DNA of 64,000 nucleotides from Thalassobius vesicularis (GTDB taxonomy: Bacteria; Pseudomonadota; Alphaproteobacteria; Rhodobacterales; Rhodobacteraceae): NCBI RefSeq assembly GCF_004799325.1, contig NZ_SSMD01000004.1:124001-188000 (forward strand), given 5' to 3'. How positions within the stretch are numbered: the stretch's first letter is position 1; the number at the start of each line of letters is the position of its first letter. Made by a program: the position numbers and the translations under genes. Shown here piece after piece: positions 63,225-64,000 of this stretch. Under the pieces are notes generated by a model. That model worked only from the letters and a program-made list of their open reading frames with translations, was not told the DNA's origin and ran no database searches.

Positions 63225-63254
63225 CTTCTTCTTTTAGAAAATATCCTCGGGGGG
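63225..63254 (-). repeat. diverged relative of the intergenic element, inverted
   Basis: Read on the minus strand: CCCCCCGAGGATATTT, then TCTAAAAGAAGAAG. It mirrors the copy at 63080-63107, making a long imperfect inverted repeat with about 117 bases between. Confidence 0.6.
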
Positions 63255-63351
63255 TGAGGCCGCAGGCCGAGGGGGGCAGACAGCCCCCCTTTCCTCCCTC
63301 TCAGTCTGCCAAAACGATTGACGAAGAACACCATCCTGCTACGCATGCCCA

Positions 63352-64000
63352 ATGATCGAGATTTTCTTCAAAACGCTTCCTTTCTTTGCGCTGATTGGGC
63401 TGGGCTATGGCGCCGGGCGAACCCGGTTCTTTACAGACGAGGCGACGGGTTGGCTGACGAAGTTTGTCTTCTACTTCGCGCTATCCGCCATGCTGTTCCG
63501 GTTCTCTGCCAACCTGACCCTGGCCGAGGTCTTCGATCTGCCGTTTGTTCTGGCCTACCTGGCGGGCACCGGCGCGATCTATTTGGTGGCGACTGCCGTG
63601 GCCCTGCTGCGCAAACGCGGGATCGAAGAGGCCGCCGTCGAGGCGCAATGCGCCGTGATCGGCAATGTCGGTTTCCTCGGCGTGCCGATGCTGGTGCTGC
63701 TGATGGGTGAGGCGGCGATCGGGCCTGTCATGCTGGTGCTGGCGGTTGATCTGATCGTGTTCGGCAGCCTGATCGTGATCCTGATCACCGGGGCGCGCGA
63801 CGGGCGGGTGTCGCCTGCGATCCTGCGCACCGTCGGGATGGGCCTTTTGAAGAACCCGATGATCGTGTCGATTACCCTTGGCCTGACCTGGTCGGCGCTG
63901 CGCATTCCGATCCCCACTCCTCTGAACGAGTTCGTCAGCATCCTAGGTGCCGCCGCCACGCCCGGCGCTCTGTTTGCGATCGGGGCGTCGCTGGCCTCCA
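63352..64000 (+). CDS. AEC (auxin efflux carrier) family transporter, 3' end outside window
   Basis: The first 216 residues of an AEC-family membrane transporter; the gene continues beyond the right edge. It starts MIEIFFKTLPFFALIGLGYGAGR, and about seven hydrophobic segments are visible, including NVGFLGVPMLVLLMGE, where the Asn-Gly-Phe-x-Gly pattern typical of the family occurs, and LLKNPMIVSITLGLTWS. Members move organic acids such as malate or export small anions. The ATG at 63352 fits the family start, though its ribosome site is weak. Confidence 0.85.
   Translation, partial: MIEIFFKTLPFFALIGLGYGAGRTRFFTDEATGWLTKFVFYFALSAMLFRFSANLTLAEVFDLPFVLAYLAGTGAIYLVATAVALLRKRGIEEAAVEAQCAVIGNVGFLGVPMLVLLMGEAAIGPVMLVLAVDLIVFGSLIVILITGARDGRVSPAILRTVGMGLLKNPMIVSITLGLTWSALRIPIPTPLNEFVSILGAAATPGALFAIGASLAS

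Larger units (their letters stand above)
63047..63351. other. gene-free 305-base region with hairpins and inverted repeat copies
   Basis: This stretch holds no recognisable gene. It contains two diverged, oppositely oriented relatives of the 23-bp element (63080-63107 and 63225-63254), a hairpin CCCCGCC/GGCGGGG followed by TTT (63173-63208), and another, GGGGGGC/GCCCCCC with a 5-base loop followed by TTT (63271-63292). The last two are probable terminators for mbfA or readthrough. A TTGACG at 63318-63323 could be the -35 of the downstream transporter gene. Confidence 0.6.

Overview
The window looks like a chromosomal stretch from a Rhodobacterales alphaproteobacterium of the Roseobacter/Rhodobacter type. 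Supporting signs are high GC, dense operons with 4-base overlaps, a Rhodobacter-type form II RubisCO operon (cbbR divergent from cbbF-P-T-G-A-M-E-Z-Y), a DUF2794 protein, an MbfA ferritin behind a near-consensus Irr iron-control box, and many tripartite or ABC-type uptake and acyl-CoA genes. No rRNA, tRNA, phage, insertion sequence or CRISPR array was seen.

Layout. (1) 1-6.9 kb, minus strand: a tight eight-gene acyl-CoA catabolic operon with two acyl-CoA dehydrogenases, two SDRs, MaoC hydratase, thiolase, histidine phosphatase and an ACAD11/LvaA-like kinase cut by the left edge. It diverges, from overlapping promoters, from a five-gene branched-chain-amino-acid-type ABC importer (7.1-12.05 kb). 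A CoA ligase (12.1-13.8), a quinone reductase-like enzyme (14.1-15.0) and an IclR regulator (15.1-15.9) follow. (2) 16-18.5 kb: a second CoA ligase and an SDR downstream of cbbR. (3) 18.5-29.3 kb: cbbR and the nine-gene Calvin cycle operon with form II RubisCO, ending in two repair phosphatases (CbbZ for phosphoglycolate, CbbY for xylulose bisphosphate). (4) 29.4-39.7 kb: a PAS-LuxR regulator diverging, across a perfect 22-bp palindrome, from an operon of M20 hydrolase, peptide-type ABC importer, aldehyde dehydrogenase, a small transglutaminase-like protein, SDR and a TauE/SafE-type exporter. (5) 39.8-46.1 kb: a second branched-chain-type ABC importer and an MFS protein. (6) 46.1-53.8 kb: asd, beta-carbonic anhydrase, a degenerate Hpt-like protein, M17 aminopeptidase, NlpC/P60 hydrolase, an agmatinase-family enzyme, a 3-hydroxyacyl-CoA dehydrogenase-like protein, DUF2794 and PaaX. 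(7) 53.9-59.6 kb: part of the phenylacetate pathway (paaZ divergent from paaI-paaJ-paaK-paaR, with a perfect palindromic operator between). (8) 59.7-64 kb: cytochrome c-556-like protein, glutathione-dependent formaldehyde dehydrogenase, a TetR regulator, MbfA and an AEC transporter cut by the right edge.

Together the genes describe a metabolically flexible heterotroph. It imports organic acids and peptides, activates them to CoA esters and beta-oxidises them, degrades phenylacetate, detoxifies formaldehyde, and can run a form II Calvin cycle either for CO2 fixation or as an electron sink. The most notable items are the ACAD11/LvaA-like kinase operon with a predicted heteromeric acyl-CoA dehydrogenase, a LivF ATPase with Arg in place of the P-loop Lys, the PAS-LuxR/M20/TauE operon with its palindrome, a recurrent 23-bp intergenic element, an Hpt-like protein without its histidine, and the MbfA iron-control box. 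Functions are read from sequence by eye; no database search was possible.
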